Shown piece by piece: positions 15,457 to 23,936 of a stretch of DNA of 64,000 nt (the first letter of the stretch is position 1; each line of letters begins with the position of its first letter). Origin of the DNA: Candidatus Protistibacter heckmannii. GTDB taxonomy: Bacteria; Pseudomonadota; Gammaproteobacteria; Burkholderiales; Burkholderiaceae. The position numbers and the translations under genes were made by a program. Below the pieces are notes generated by a model. That model saw nothing but the letters and a program-made list of their open reading frames with translations, did no database searches and was not told the origin of the DNA. The stretch is taken from positions 1 through 64,000 of the forward strand of contig JALBVF010000003.1 in assembly GCA_025050535.1 (NCBI GenBank). Direction: 5' to 3'.

Positions 15457-16722
15457 ATGAGCAGCCAACCCTATTTCGCCATCTGCCCGCGCGGGCTGGA
15501 AGAAGCGCTTGCCCAGGAGCTCGCCGAGATCGGCGTACTGGCTGCCGCCGCGCTGCCGGCCGCGGCGCTCAAGGTCGACAAGACGGTCAACGGCGGCGTG
15601 CATTTCTCCGGCCAGAGCGCCGCCGTCTACGCCGCCAACCTGCACAGCCGCATCGCCAGCCGCATCCTGCAGCAGGTGGCCAACGGCCCCTACCGCAGCG
15701 AGGACGACATCTATTCGAGCGCGCTCGGCGTAGCCTGGGAAAAACACATGCGCAAGGGCCAGACCCTGCGCGTGGACCTCACCGCCAGAAAGTCGCCGCT
15801 CAAGAGCCTGAACTTCACCACCCTGAAGATCAAGGACGGCGTCTGCGACCGCCTGCGCGACAAGACCGGCGACCGGCCCGACGTCGACACCGTGCGCCCC
15901 GACGTGCGCATCTTCGGCCACCTCACAGAAGACCGCTACACGCTCTATCTCGACACCTCCGGCGAGCCGCTCTTCAAACGCGGCTGGCGCACTCAAAAGG
16001 GCGAGGCGCCGCTCAAGGAAAATCTCGCGGCCGGCATTCTGCGGCGCTCCGGCTGGCAGCCTGGGCAGCCCTTTTACGACCCCATGTGCGGCAGCGGCAC
16101 CTTCCTGATCGAAGCCGCGCAGCTCGCGCTGGGCATCGCGCCGGGCGCCAACCGGCGTTTCGGCTTCGAGCAGCTCTCGGGCTTCGACGGCAAGGTATGG
16201 AAGACGCTGCGCGGCCAGGCGCGGGACATCGCCGGGCGCAACGCGGACCGGCGGCTGCGGATCGCCGGCAGCGACATCTCCGGCGACATGCTCGAGATCG
16301 CCCACGCCAACTGGGAGCACGCCGGCCTGCCGGGCGAGCCCTGGCTCAAGCAGTTGGACGCGCGCTTTGCCCGTCCGCCCTTCGACGAGCCGGGCGTGAT
16401 GCTGCTCAACCCGCCCTACGGCGAGCGCATCGCGGTGCGCGGCAAGCAGGCGCCGGCCGAGCGCGTTAAAGGCAAGCGGATCGCGCCGGCCAAGCTGGAG
16501 ATGGATCCCCGTGCCGAGGAGGAGGCCAATGAATTCGCCGCCACCTTCGCCTCCACGCTCAAGCAGGCCTTCGCCGGCTGGACCATCCACGTCCTCACCG
16601 ACGATCTCGATTTACCGCGCCGCATGCGCCTCAAGGAATCGAGGCGCACACCGCTGTTCAACGGCCCGATCGAATGCCGGCTGTTCCGGATTGCGATGGT
16701 GGCGGGCAGCGCGCGTCAATAA
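15457..16722 (+). CDS. THUMP-domain class I rRNA guanine-N2 methyltransferase, RlmL-type
   Basis: S-adenosylmethionine-dependent RNA methyltransferase of the RlmL (YcbY N-terminal)/Trm11-like family. The first ~165 residues form a ferredoxin-like/THUMP RNA-binding part. The methyltransferase domain has P-M-C-G-S-G-T-F near residue 209 and the N-P-P-Y-G-E-R catalytic loop near 314-320, specific to N2-guanine methylation. At 421 residues it lacks the C-terminal RlmK half of E. coli RlmKL, as in other betaproteobacteria. Start ATG 15457 has GGGAG upstream. The 3' end overlaps the convergent gene at 16658-17026 by 65 bases. Confidence 0.85.
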   Translation: MSSQPYFAICPRGLEEALAQELAEIGVLAAAALPAAALKVDKTVNGGVHFSGQSAAVYAANLHSRIASRILQQVANGPYRSEDDIYSSALGVAWEKHMRKGQTLRVDLTARKSPLKSLNFTTLKIKDGVCDRLRDKTGDRPDVDTVRPDVRIFGHLTEDRYTLYLDTSGEPLFKRGWRTQKGEAPLKENLAAGILRRSGWQPGQPFYDPMCGSGTFLIEAAQLALGIAPGANRRFGFEQLSGFDGKVWKTLRGQARDIAGRNADRRLRIAGSDISGDMLEIAHANWEHAGLPGEPWLKQLDARFARPPFDEPGVMLLNPPYGERIAVRGKQAPAERVKGKRIAPAKLEMDPRAEEEANEFAATFASTLKQAFAGWTIHVLTDDLDLPRRMRLKESRRTPLFNGPIECRLFRIAMVAGSARQ

Positions 16723-17026
16723 CCGGGGCCGGGGCCCGCGCGGCGGCGAGCGCCTTAGGCGCAAGCTCCCTGCAGCGCAATATCTCCTCATCGAGTCCGT
16801 GCCTGAGTCGCCACCATGCGCTGCTCAGCCCCAGCGCGACCTTGCCCTCTGGACTTGAGACGGGCAGGGATAGAGGCAGACGCCGCATGGCGTCCTCGAT
16901 GTTTTTCAGGTGCTGCTTGTATTCGATCTGCGCCTTCTTGAAGCACAGGCGCGGATAGGCCTGCGCGGGCGGCGTCTGCGTCAGCGCGAACGCGGCCAGG
17001 ACCAGGGAAAGCATCGGCGTTTTCAT
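16658..17026 (-). CDS. Small secreted protein of unknown function
   Basis: I do not recognise the family. The 122-residue product has a signal peptide ending near A-Q-A-Y (residues 1-20 hydrophobic), then a basic, mostly helical region with two cysteines (C-F-K-K and I-L-R-C). AGGAGA lies 9 bases before ATG 17026, which decides the start over longer upstream reading. Its last ~22 codons run antisense into the end of the methyltransferase gene, so the C-terminus could be a product of read-through after loss of an earlier stop. Confidence 0.6.
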   Translation of the reverse strand: MKTPMLSLVLAAFALTQTPPAQAYPRLCFKKAQIEYKQHLKNIEDAMRRLPLSLPVSSPEGKVALGLSSAWWRLRHGLDEEILRCRELAPKALAAARAPAPVIDARCPPPSQSGTAGIRSGR

Positions 17027-17045
17027 GGCTCGTCTCCTTGTGGGA

Positions 17046-17080
17046 CAAAAACGGCCGGACGCCGTTTGGCGGCCCGGCCG
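17046..17080 (-). terminator. Terminator between the two small secreted-protein genes
   Basis: On the minus strand, arms CGGCCGG and CCGGCCG enclose an internal GCCGCC/GGCGT pairing and are followed by TTTTTG. It lies 3' of the gene at 17201-17494 and 5' of the one ending at 17026, so the two are probably separate transcripts. Confidence 0.65.
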
Positions 17081-17200
17081 GAGACGAAGTGCCGTCAGGA
17101 AGGATTCGGTTTCGGCCGCGAAGCGCTGATATGGGCGTCTGTGCCCGCAAGGCGCTGAACACAACTCCCGTGCCGCGTGAATGCGGCGCTATGCGGCGCC

Positions 17201-17494
17201 TCAGACGGGAACGCTGGGAAGTCTTCCGCAGGCCCTCTCGATTGCCGCGATGCCGTCCATCCTGCTCTTGATGGCCATCATATATCGGACGTTCTCAACC
17301 GAAGGCCTCAACCCGGCGACGCGCCTGAACTCGGTGAGGAGTTCGGTGTATTTCGAGGCGTTGAAATTGTGGGTGTACCTGTTGCACGAATTCATGGGCT
17401 GAATGCCCACGTCGCCCCAGCCGGTCGCCTGCGCTTGGCCCGAGGCCATCAGGATCGCGGCTGCGAGGATGCCTATTGCTGCGAATGTCTTCAT
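17201..17494 (-). CDS. Small secreted protein of unknown function
   Basis: Not recognised. The 97-residue product has a clear signal peptide (M-K-T-F-A-A-I-G-I-L-A-A-A-I-L followed by A-Q-A-T), then a mature part of about 73 residues with two cysteines (N-S-C-N-R-Y and R-A-C-G-R) that could form a disulfide. GGGGGA precedes ATG 17494, so I prefer it to the upstream in-frame start. It is transcribed in the same direction as the secreted protein at 16658-17026, but the mature sequences do not look alike. Confidence 0.65.
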   Translation of the reverse strand: MKTFAAIGILAAAILMASGQAQATGWGDVGIQPMNSCNRYTHNFNASKYTELLTEFRRVAGLRPSVENVRYMMAIKSRMDGIAAIERACGRLPSVPV

Positions 17495-17647
17495 CTGTAT
17501 TCCCCCTTTGAAGTGGCCGGCGTCACGCCGACTCAATCTAGCATAGGGAAATCCGGCCCGTCTGGAGCGGGCACAGCGCCGGAATCGGAAAATGCTCGGG
17601 CATCTTCCTAGATAGGGCGGCCTGGTGCGGAGATCCCTGTCCGCAAT

Positions 17648-17676
17648 GAAAAAGCCCAGGATGACCGGGGCTTTGT
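17648..17676 (-). terminator. Terminator of the pnt operon
   Basis: Minus-strand stem AAAGCCC/GGGCTTT with a short T-rich tail, 34 bases after the pntB stop. Confidence 0.6.
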
Positions 17677-17709
17677 TTACCGCGCGGGGATGGCCGCAGG
17701 CGCCGTCCG

Positions 17710-19170
17710 TTACTCCACGGCCTTGACCATGTCCTCGACGACCTTCTTGGCGTCGCCGAAGACCATCATGGTCTTGTCCAGGTAGAACAGCTCGTTGTCC
17801 AGACCCGCATAGCCGGCGGCCATCGAGCGCTTGTTCACGATGATGGTCTTAGCCTTGTAGGCCTCGAGGATGGGCATGCCGGCGATTGGCGAGGCGGGGT
17901 CGTTCTTCCCGGCGGGGTTGACCACGTCGTTCGCGCCCAGCACCAGGACCACGTCGGCCTGACCGAATTCCGCGTTGATGTCTTCCATCTCGAAGACCTG
18001 GTCGTAGGGCACTTCCGCCTCGGCCAGCAGCACATTCATGTGGCCGGGCATTCGGCCCGCCACCGGGTGGATCGCGTACTTCACGGTCACGCCCTTGTGC
18101 GTGAGCTTCTCGGCCAGCTCCTTGAGCGCATGCTGCGCGCGCCCCACCGCCAGGCCGTAGCCAGGGACGATGATCACGGTTTCAGCGTTGGTCATCAGGA
18201 AGGCCGCGTCGTCGGCCGAGCCGGACTTGACGCTGCGCTGCACCTGGCCGGCCGCGCCGGCGGCGGCCGGGGCCGCGCCGAAGCCGCCGAGCAGCACGTT
18301 AAAGAAGGAGCGGTTCATCGCCTTGCACATGATGTACGAGAGGATGGCGCCCGAGGAGCCCACCAGTGAGCCGGCGATGATCAGCATCGAGTTGTTCAGC
18401 GAGAAGCCGATGCCCGCCGCCGCCCAGCCCGAGTAGGAGTTGAGCATCGACACCACCACCGGCATGTCCGCGCCGCCGATCGGGATGATGATCAGCACGC
18501 CGAGCACGAAGGCGATGACGGTCATGATCACATAGGGCGTCCAGTTCTGCGCATCGCCGCTCGTGCCGCCGAGGAACCACCACAGGCCGCAGCCCAGCAT
18601 CACCAGACCCAGGACCAGATTGAGCAGATGCTGGCCGGCGAACTGCGCCGGCGCGCCCTGGAACAGGCGGAACTTGTACTTGCCCGAGAGCTTGCCGAAG
18701 GCGATGACCGAGCCGGAGAAGGTGATCGCGCCGACGAAGGTGCCGATGAAGAGCTCCACTCGGTTGCCCACGGGGATCTGCCCGTCGACCAGCTGAATGC
18801 CAAGCGCGCCAGGCTCGGCCACGGCCGCCACGGCGATGCACACCGCCGCCAGGCCGATCATCGAATGCATGAAGGCCACCAGTTCGGGCATCTTGGTCAT
18901 CTCGACGTGCTTGGCCATGGTCGCGCCCACGCCGCCGCCGATCACCAGGCCGGCGAGCACGGTGCCCAGGCCCAGGCTTTCGTTGCCGGACTGCTGCATG
19001 CCGAAGATCTTGAGGGTCAGGGCGATGGTGGTGAGCGCGGCGATGGTCATGCCGGCCATGCCGAAGGCGTTGCCCATGCGCGCCGACTTGGGCGAGGAGA
19101 GGCCCTTCAACGCCTGGATGAAGCAGATCGAGGCGAGCAGGTAGAGCAGGGTTACGAGGTTGAGGCTCAT
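17710..19170 (-). CDS. pntB: NAD(P) transhydrogenase beta subunit
   Basis: Membrane subunit of proton-translocating transhydrogenase, which uses the proton gradient to make NADPH from NADH. The 486-residue protein has about eight or nine hydrophobic segments (domain II) in the first ~290 residues and the NADP(H)-binding domain III at the C-terminus, with V-P-G-Y-G-L-A-V-G-R near residue 335 and L-V-L-G-A-N-D-V-V-N-P near 410. The start overlaps the pntAB stop (TGATG). Confidence 0.95.
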   Translation of the reverse strand: MSLNLVTLLYLLASICFIQALKGLSSPKSARMGNAFGMAGMTIAALTTIALTLKIFGMQQSGNESLGLGTVLAGLVIGGGVGATMAKHVEMTKMPELVAFMHSMIGLAAVCIAVAAVAEPGALGIQLVDGQIPVGNRVELFIGTFVGAITFSGSVIAFGKLSGKYKFRLFQGAPAQFAGQHLLNLVLGLVMLGCGLWWFLGGTSGDAQNWTPYVIMTVIAFVLGVLIIIPIGGADMPVVVSMLNSYSGWAAAGIGFSLNNSMLIIAGSLVGSSGAILSYIMCKAMNRSFFNVLLGGFGAAPAAAGAAGQVQRSVKSGSADDAAFLMTNAETVIIVPGYGLAVGRAQHALKELAEKLTHKGVTVKYAIHPVAGRMPGHMNVLLAEAEVPYDQVFEMEDINAEFGQADVVLVLGANDVVNPAGKNDPASPIAGMPILEAYKAKTIIVNKRSMAAGYAGLDNELFYLDKTMMVFGDAKKVVEDMVKAVE

Positions 19171-19481
19171 CAGGCTTTCCCCCCCACCTTGGATTCTTTC
19201 TTCTTGAACATCTCCAGCATGCGGCGGGTCACCAGGAAGCCGCCGAAGACGTTCACCGCGGCCAGGGCCACGGCCAGCACGCCCATGGCCTTGCCCAGCG
19301 GCGTGACGGTGAGCGCGGCGGCCAGCATCGCGCCGACGATGATGATCGCCGAGATCGCGTTGGTGACGGCCATCAGCGGCGTGTGCAGCGCCGGCGTGAC
19401 GTTCCAGACTACATGATAGCCGACGTAGATGGCCAGCACGAAGATGATCAGGTTGATCACGGTATGGTTGATGATCTCCAT
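19170..19481 (-). CDS. pntAB: NAD(P) transhydrogenase alpha subunit, membrane part
   Basis: A 103-residue, almost entirely hydrophobic protein with three membrane segments, corresponding to the C-terminal membrane part of E. coli PntA. In split-subunit bacteria it is a separate gene. The motif [15 protein letters not shown] is typical. It overlaps pntB by TGATG and follows panD by 23 bases. Confidence 0.93.
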   Translation of the reverse strand: MEIINHTVINLIIFVLAIYVGYHVVWNVTPALHTPLMAVTNAISAIIIVGAMLAAALTVTPLGKAMGVLAVALAAVNVFGGFLVTRRMLEMFKKKESKVGGKA

Positions 19482-19504
19482 TCCCTCTCCTTATTGATTC
19501 TTTC

Positions 19505-19867
19505 TCAGATCTTCTTGATCTCGCGCACGCGGTTGGCCGCGTCGACCAGGATCACCTTGGGCTTGTAGGCCACAGCATCCGCATCGCTTATCGGGCCGTA
19601 GGTGCAGATGATCAGCAGGTCGCTGACGTGGGCCTTGCGGGCTGCCGCGCCGTTGAGCGAGATCACGCCGGAGCCGCGCGCACCCTTGATGATGTAGGTG
19701 GAAAAGCGCTCGCCGTTGTTGATGTTGTAGAGCTCGATCTTCTCGAACTCGCGCATGTCGGCCGCGTCGAGCAGATCCTCGTCGATGCCGCAGGAGCCTT
19801 CGTATTCCAGGTCCGCCTCGGTCACGGTGACGCGGTGCAGCTTGGCGCGGAGCATGATTCTTTGCAT
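19505..19867 (-). CDS. panD: Aspartate 1-decarboxylase
   Basis: Pyruvoyl enzyme making beta-alanine from aspartate for pantothenate and CoA. The 120-residue proenzyme has the self-cleavage site Y-E-G-S-C with Gly24-Ser25, the K-L-H-R-V-T start and T-Y-G-P-I-S late in the chain, all family hallmarks. It lies inside the transhydrogenase operon: 33 bases after pntAA and 23 before pntAB, same strand, with no terminator visible on either side. The spacer before its ATG contains only a weak GAAAG-type ribosome site. Confidence 0.95.
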   Translation of the reverse strand: MQRIMLRAKLHRVTVTEADLEYEGSCGIDEDLLDAADMREFEKIELYNINNGERFSTYIIKGARGSGVISLNGAAARKAHVSDLLIICTYGPISDADAVAYKPKVILVDAANRVREIKKI

Positions 19868-19900
19868 CTTGTTTCTTTCAGTGCGTGTCGGTTGCGCCGC

Positions 19901-21028
19901 TCAGGCGCGCAGGATGGCGCCGTCCTTGCACATCAGGCAGGCCTTGACGATGTCGTCCTCGAAATTGACGACCAGCTTGCCTTCCTTGTCCAGGATCAGC
20001 TTGAGAAAGTCGAGCAGGTTGCGGGCGTACAGGGCGGAGGCGTCCGCCGCCACCATGCCGGCCAGATTGGTGTGGCCAACGAGGGTCACGCCGTGCTTGA
20101 GCACGACCTTGTCGGCCTCGGTCAGCGGGCAGTTGCCCGCGCCGTTCTCGCCCTTGCCTGCGGCCAGGTCGACCACGACCGAGCCGGGCTTCATCTGCTG
20201 CACGGTGTCGGCCGAGAGCAGGGTGGGAGCCTTGCGGCCGGGGATCAGGGCGGTGGTGATGACGATGTCGGCCTGCTTGGCGCGCTCGGCGACCAGCTCA
20301 GCCTGACGGCGCATCCAGTCAGCCGGCATGGGACGCGCGTAGCCGCCCACTCCCTGGGCAATCTCCCGTTCCTCGTCGGTCAGGAAGGGCACGTCGACGA
20401 ACTTCGCGCCCAACGATTCGATCTGCTCCTTGGCCGCCGGACGCACGTCCGAGGCTTCGATCACCGCGCCAAGGCGCTTGGCCGTGGCGATGGCCTGCAG
20501 GCCGGCGACACCCGCGCCCAGGATGAGCATGCGTGCGGCCTTCACGGTGCCGGCGGCGGTCATCAGCATGGGCATGAAGCGCTGATAGTGGTTGGCGGCG
20601 ACCATAATGGCCTTGTAGCCGGCGATGTTGGCCTGCGAGGAAAGCACGTCCATGCTCTGCGCGCGCGTAGTGCGCGGCGCGGCTTCCAGGGAGAAGGAGG
20701 TGAGGCCGGCGGTGGCCATGGCGGCGTTGTTCTCGGCGTCGAATGGATCGAGCATGCCGACGACGACGGCGCCCTTGCGCAACGCGCCGCGTTCTTCCGC
20801 GGAGGGCGCGCGCACCTTGAGGACGATCTCGGCGGCCATCGCCTGCGCGGCGTCCACGATCGAGGCGCCCGCGGCCTCGTAGGCCAGATCGGGCTGGCTG
20901 GCGTTCAGGCCAGCGCCGGATTGGACCAACACCTGATGGCCCAGGCCCACCAGTTTCTTGACGGTTTCGGGAGTCGCTGCAACGCGGGTTTCGCCAAAGC
21001 GCGTCTCCAGCGGGATGCCGATGACCAT
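19901..21028 (-). CDS. pntAA: NAD(P) transhydrogenase alpha subunit, soluble NAD-binding part
   Basis: Soluble domain I of transhydrogenase, binding NAD(H), homologous to alanine dehydrogenase. The 375-residue protein has G-A-G-V-A-G-L-Q-A-I near residue 172 and the Q-S-G-A-G-L-N-A near 37. ATG 21028 is chosen because CAGGAGA precedes it and similarity starts with M-V-I-G-I-P. A longer in-frame reading to 21241 would run antisense into nudJ. It heads the operon pntAA-panD-pntAB-pntB and diverges from nudJ. Confidence 0.94.
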   Translation of the reverse strand: MVIGIPLETRFGETRVAATPETVKKLVGLGHQVLVQSGAGLNASQPDLAYEAAGASIVDAAQAMAAEIVLKVRAPSAEERGALRKGAVVVGMLDPFDAENNAAMATAGLTSFSLEAAPRTTRAQSMDVLSSQANIAGYKAIMVAANHYQRFMPMLMTAAGTVKAARMLILGAGVAGLQAIATAKRLGAVIEASDVRPAAKEQIESLGAKFVDVPFLTDEEREIAQGVGGYARPMPADWMRRQAELVAERAKQADIVITTALIPGRKAPTLLSADTVQQMKPGSVVVDLAAGKGENGAGNCPLTEADKVVLKHGVTLVGHTNLAGMVAADASALYARNLLDFLKLILDKEGKLVVNFEDDIVKACLMCKDGAILRA

Positions 21029-21137
21029 GCGGGGTTCTCCTGAGGTTTTTATTGGGGCGGCGGCCGGCGCAGGCCGGCGAACCGAGAATATTACACTGCA
21101 AAGCCGGGATTTTCGGCCCCCGGTAAAATAGCGCCTC

Positions 21138-21632
21138 ATGAACACCTCCTGGAAACCCCGCGTCACCGTCGCCGCCGTCATCGAGCGCGAAGGCAGGTTT
21201 TTTCTCGTCGAGGAAGACACCGCGGAAGGCTTGAAACTCAATCAGCCGGCCGGCCATCTCGACTCCGGCGAATCCCTGCTGCAGGCCGTCGTGCGCGAGG
21301 CGCTCGAGGAGACCGCCTACGACTTCGCGCCGACGGCGCTGCTCGGCGTGTATCTCGCCGCCGGCCATTCCTCGCGCACCGGCGAAGCGGTCACCTATCT
21401 GCGTTTCGCCTTCCGCGGCAAACTCGGTCGCTGCCACGAGGGCCGCGCCCTGGAGATGGGCATCGTGCGCACCGTGTGGATGACGCCGGAGGAAATCCGC
21501 GCCAGCGCCGCGCGCCACCGCAGCCCCATGCTGCTGCAGTGCGTGGAGGATCATCTTGCCGGCAAGCAAGGCTCACTCGACGTCCTCTACACCCACGTCT
21601 CGGCGCTGACCGCGAAGAGCGTCGAGCCGTGA
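21138..21632 (+). CDS. nudJ: Nudix hydrolase, NudJ-type
   Basis: Hydrolyses nucleoside di/triphosphate derivatives; NudJ acts on thiamine pyrimidine pyrophosphates in E. coli. The 164-residue protein has a complete Nudix box at 39-61 (G-H-L-D-S-G-E...R-E-A-L-E-E-T-A). TAAAAT lies 8 bases before the ATG and no Shine-Dalgarno is visible, so the message may be leaderless. Its stop overlaps the GTG start of mnmA (GTGA), the same nudJ-mnmA order as in E. coli. Confidence 0.85.
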   Translation: MNTSWKPRVTVAAVIEREGRFFLVEEDTAEGLKLNQPAGHLDSGESLLQAVVREALEETAYDFAPTALLGVYLAAGHSSRTGEAVTYLRFAFRGKLGRCHEGRALEMGIVRTVWMTPEEIRASAARHRSPMLLQCVEDHLAGKQGSLDVLYTHVSALTAKSVEP

Positions 21633-22717
21633 GCGCGGGCGAGAAGGGGCGCGTCGTCGTCGGCATGTCCGGCGGCGTGGACTCGTCCGTCAGCGCATGG
21701 CTGCTCAAGCAGCAGGGCTACGAAGTCGTCGGCCTGTTCATGAAGAACTGGGAGGACGATGACGACGACGAATACTGCTCCACGCGGCAAGACTGGATCG
21801 ACGTCGTCTCGGTCGCCGACCTGCTCGGCATCGACGTGGAAGCCGTAAACTTCGCCACCGAATACCGCGACCGTGTGTTCGCCGAATTCTTGCGCGAATA
21901 TGCCGCTGGCCGCACGCCCAACCCCGACGTGCTGTGTAACGCTGAGATCAAGTTCAAGGCCTTCCTCGACCATGCCGTTGGCCTGGGCGCGGAAACCATC
22001 GCCACCGGCCACTACGCCCGCGTGCGCGAAGAGGCGCGGGGCTTCGAACTGCTCAAGGCGGTGGACGGCAGCAAGGACCAGAGCTATTTCCTGCACCGCC
22101 TGAACCAGAACCAGCTCTCGCGCACGCTCTTCCCCCTGGGCGAGCTGCACAAGACGGAGGTGCGCCGAATCGCCGCCGAGATTGGGCTGCCGAATGCGCG
22201 CAAGAAGGATTCCACAGGCATCTGCTTTATCGGCGAGCGGCCCTTCCGTGAATTCCTCGACCGCTATCTGCCCACCAAGCCCGGCCCGATCAAGACGCCC
22301 GAGGGGCGGGTTGTGGGCGAGCACGTGGGCCTGGCCTTCCACACCATGGGCCAGCGCAAGGGCCTGGGCGTGGGCGGCAGCCGCGAGGGCAGCGGCGAGG
22401 CTTGGTACGCGGCGCGCAAGGACATGGAGAACAACACGCTCTACGCCGTGCAGGGCCACGATCACCCCTGGCTGCTGAGCAAGGAAGTGGAGGCGGAGGA
22501 CCTGAGCTGGATCGCCAGCGAAGCGCCGTCCGCCGGCCTCGCCTGCGCGGCCAAGACCCGCTACCGCCAGGCGGACGCCGCCTGCACGGTCGCGGTGGTC
22601 GATACGAAGACGCTGCGCCTGAAATTCGACGAGCCGCAATGGGCCGTCACGCCCGGCCAATCCGCCGTGCTCTACGACGGCGAGGTCTGCCTGGGCGGGG
22701 GCATCATCCGTTATTGA
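21629..22717 (+). CDS. mnmA: tRNA-specific 2-thiouridylase MnmA
   Basis: Adds sulfur to U34 of tRNA-Lys, Glu and Gln. The PP-loop S-G-G-V-D-S is at residues 14-19, and the catalytic cysteines are Cys103 (V-L-C-N) and Cys199 (G-I-C-F-I-G). I chose GTG 21629, overlapping the nudJ stop; ATG at 21665 would remove the start of the PP-loop strand. The 3' end is altered by IS630 copy B: the last codons read CGT-TAT-TGA, of which everything after TA is IS sequence. Removing the IS restores CGT-TAA, so the protein gains only one tyrosine (362 residues). Confidence 0.95.
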   Translation: MSAGEKGRVVVGMSGGVDSSVSAWLLKQQGYEVVGLFMKNWEDDDDDEYCSTRQDWIDVVSVADLLGIDVEAVNFATEYRDRVFAEFLREYAAGRTPNPDVLCNAEIKFKAFLDHAVGLGAETIATGHYARVREEARGFELLKAVDGSKDQSYFLHRLNQNQLSRTLFPLGELHKTEVRRIAAEIGLPNARKKDSTGICFIGERPFREFLDRYLPTKPGPIKTPEGRVVGEHVGLAFHTMGQRKGLGVGGSREGSGEAWYAARKDMENNTLYAVQGHDHPWLLSKEVEAEDLSWIASEAPSAGLACAAKTRYRQADAACTVAVVDTKTLRLKFDEPQWAVTPGQSAVLYDGEVCLGGGIIRY

Positions 22718-22735
22718 TCCGGCAGGAAGAAGTTT

Positions 22736-23185
22736 TCATGCGGCGTATTTGACGCGGGGATCCTGGAAGTAGGACTTCACGCGTTCGGGATGGGTTTCGA
22801 TGAACGCCATATGGTTCTTTGCTGCGGCGTGTAATTTGGCCTTTGTTCTGACGGGGACTCGTGTGCTGATGACATGTTTCAGGTCGGCGTTGAGTCGCTC
22901 ATCCGGATTGAGCTCCGGGCTGTAGCTGGGCAGGTAAAAGACTTCGATGTCGGCTTGGTGCTCGGCAAGCCATGCCTTGACCGGCTTGCAGTGATGCACG
23001 CTGAGGTTGTCGAGGATCAGGAACACTTTCTTGCCCGCGCGCTTGCCATCGGCCACCAGCGCCTCGAAGAACTCGATGAGCTTCTCGTGGTTAAAGGCAC
23101 CATCGATGATCATCCAGCTTGCCTTGCCCTGATTGGTCACTGTGGAAATCATCGACAGCTTCTGTCGCGTACCTCTAACCGCCAT
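22736..23185 (-). CDS. IS630 transposase, C-terminal DDE frame (orfB)
   Basis: Contains the remaining catalytic residues: L-I-L-D-N-L-S-V-H-H (second Asp) and S-P-E-L-N-P-D-E (Glu), the DDE domain of IS630 transposases. The conserved frame extends upstream of the ATG at 23185 to Y-A-P-K-G-K-T-P-V, overlapping orfA. Active transposase would need a -1 shift or reversion of the upstream lesion. The C-terminus V-K-Y-A-A matches copies A and D. Confidence 0.8.
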   Translation of the reverse strand: MAVRGTRQKLSMISTVTNQGKASWMIIDGAFNHEKLIEFFEALVADGKRAGKKVFLILDNLSVHHCKPVKAWLAEHQADIEVFYLPSYSPELNPDERLNADLKHVISTRVPVRTKAKLHAAAKNHMAFIETHPERVKSYFQDPRVKYAA

Positions 23186-23793
23186 CGTGACCGGGGTTTT
23201 CCCTTTTGGAGCATACTGCGGCCCCGAACATCCGTATTCACCAACGCGGTTTCGTCACCCCAGTGAGTCTCGCCACCTTTGGCCTTGGCACGCTTCTCGA
23301 TGGCCAGATACTCCTGATCGATCCACTGCTTGACAGACTCCGGTCGCTGTTCGTAAGCGCGCTTGATCGGCTTTTTCGGCGTGAAACCCCAGCGCTTGAG
23401 GTAGTCTCCGACCGCACGTATTGAGAGTTTGACCGCGTATTCCTGTTCGATGAACAGCATGACCGCGCCTCGCGTCCAGAGCGCAGATTCCATCTTCAAC
23501 TGCTCCGGACGTTTGTCGCAGATCGTGCGCCGGATTGCTTCTTCTTGATCCGCATTAAGCCGTCTTCCTTCTCCTGGCGTACGAGCTTGTGGGTGCGGCT
23601 TCAGGGCCGCCGCGCTCCCTTCTTCATAGAGATCAATGGCCAGTCGAGCCGCCGGGTAACTCAGCCCTGTCAACTCCACGATGGCCATGACTCCGTATCC
23701 CTTCCGATGCAACCTCACGACCTGCTTTCGCCTCTCGTGCAGTTGCTCCAGTTTCTGGTATCGAGCGTTTTCTTTTTCTATGCCAATTCGCAT
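23149..23793 (-). CDS. IS630 transposase, N-terminal frame (orfA)
   Basis: Carries the N-terminal helix-turn-helix region (R-K-Q-V-V-R-L-H-R-K-G-Y-G-V, then T-G-L-S-Y-P-A-A-R-L-A near residues 40-55) and the first catalytic aspartate in H-W-G-D-E-T near 180-185. After V-R-G-R-S it leaves the conserved frame, ending as a nonsense tail. The family pattern (copy C has G-R-S-Y-A) suggests one T is missing at about 23215. A GGGAAAA slippery heptamer lies a little further on (23197-23203). Confidence 0.8.
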   Translation of the reverse strand: MRIGIEKENARYQKLEQLHERRKQVVRLHRKGYGVMAIVELTGLSYPAARLAIDLYEEGSAAALKPHPQARTPGEGRRLNADQEEAIRRTICDKRPEQLKMESALWTRGAVMLFIEQEYAVKLSIRAVGDYLKRWGFTPKKPIKRAYEQRPESVKQWIDQEYLAIEKRAKAKGGETHWGDETALVNTDVRGRSMLQKGKPRSRWRLEVRDRSCR

Positions 23794-23888
23794 GCCAGAA
23801 ATGATAATAAGTTAAATCTTTATATTGCTGCGTTAATAAAGACGGGAATCCGGCGCAGCCCGGCCTTCGGGACCGTGTGCCGGGTAAC

Positions 23889-23918
23889 AAAAAGGCCGCC
23901 TCATCGGGCGGCCTTTTT
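23889..23918. terminator. Bidirectional terminator between mnmA and gst
   Basis: Stem AAAAAGGCCGCC/GGCGGCCTTTTT with a 6-base loop; works on either strand. It originally lay about 50 bases after mnmA and is now separated from it by IS copy B. Confidence 0.9.
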
Positions 23919-23936
23919 GCTTGGGGCGGGCTGGGT

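Larger units (their letters stand above)
22714..23836 (-). mobile_element. IS630-family element copy B, full length
   Basis: 1123 bp, with TA at 22712-22713 and 23837-23838 as the target duplication. Terminal repeats read inward are TTGATCCGGCAGGAAGAAG on the left and TTAACGCAGCAATATAAAG on the right, an imperfect match. The transposase runs right to left and is split into two frames. It is inserted in the mnmA stop codon and followed by the old mnmA/gst terminator. Confidence 0.9.

Noticed and set aside
18628-19416. 262-codon plus-strand frame across pntB and pntAB
   Set aside because: Antisense shadow of strongly conserved transhydrogenase genes; no independent start signal or domain.
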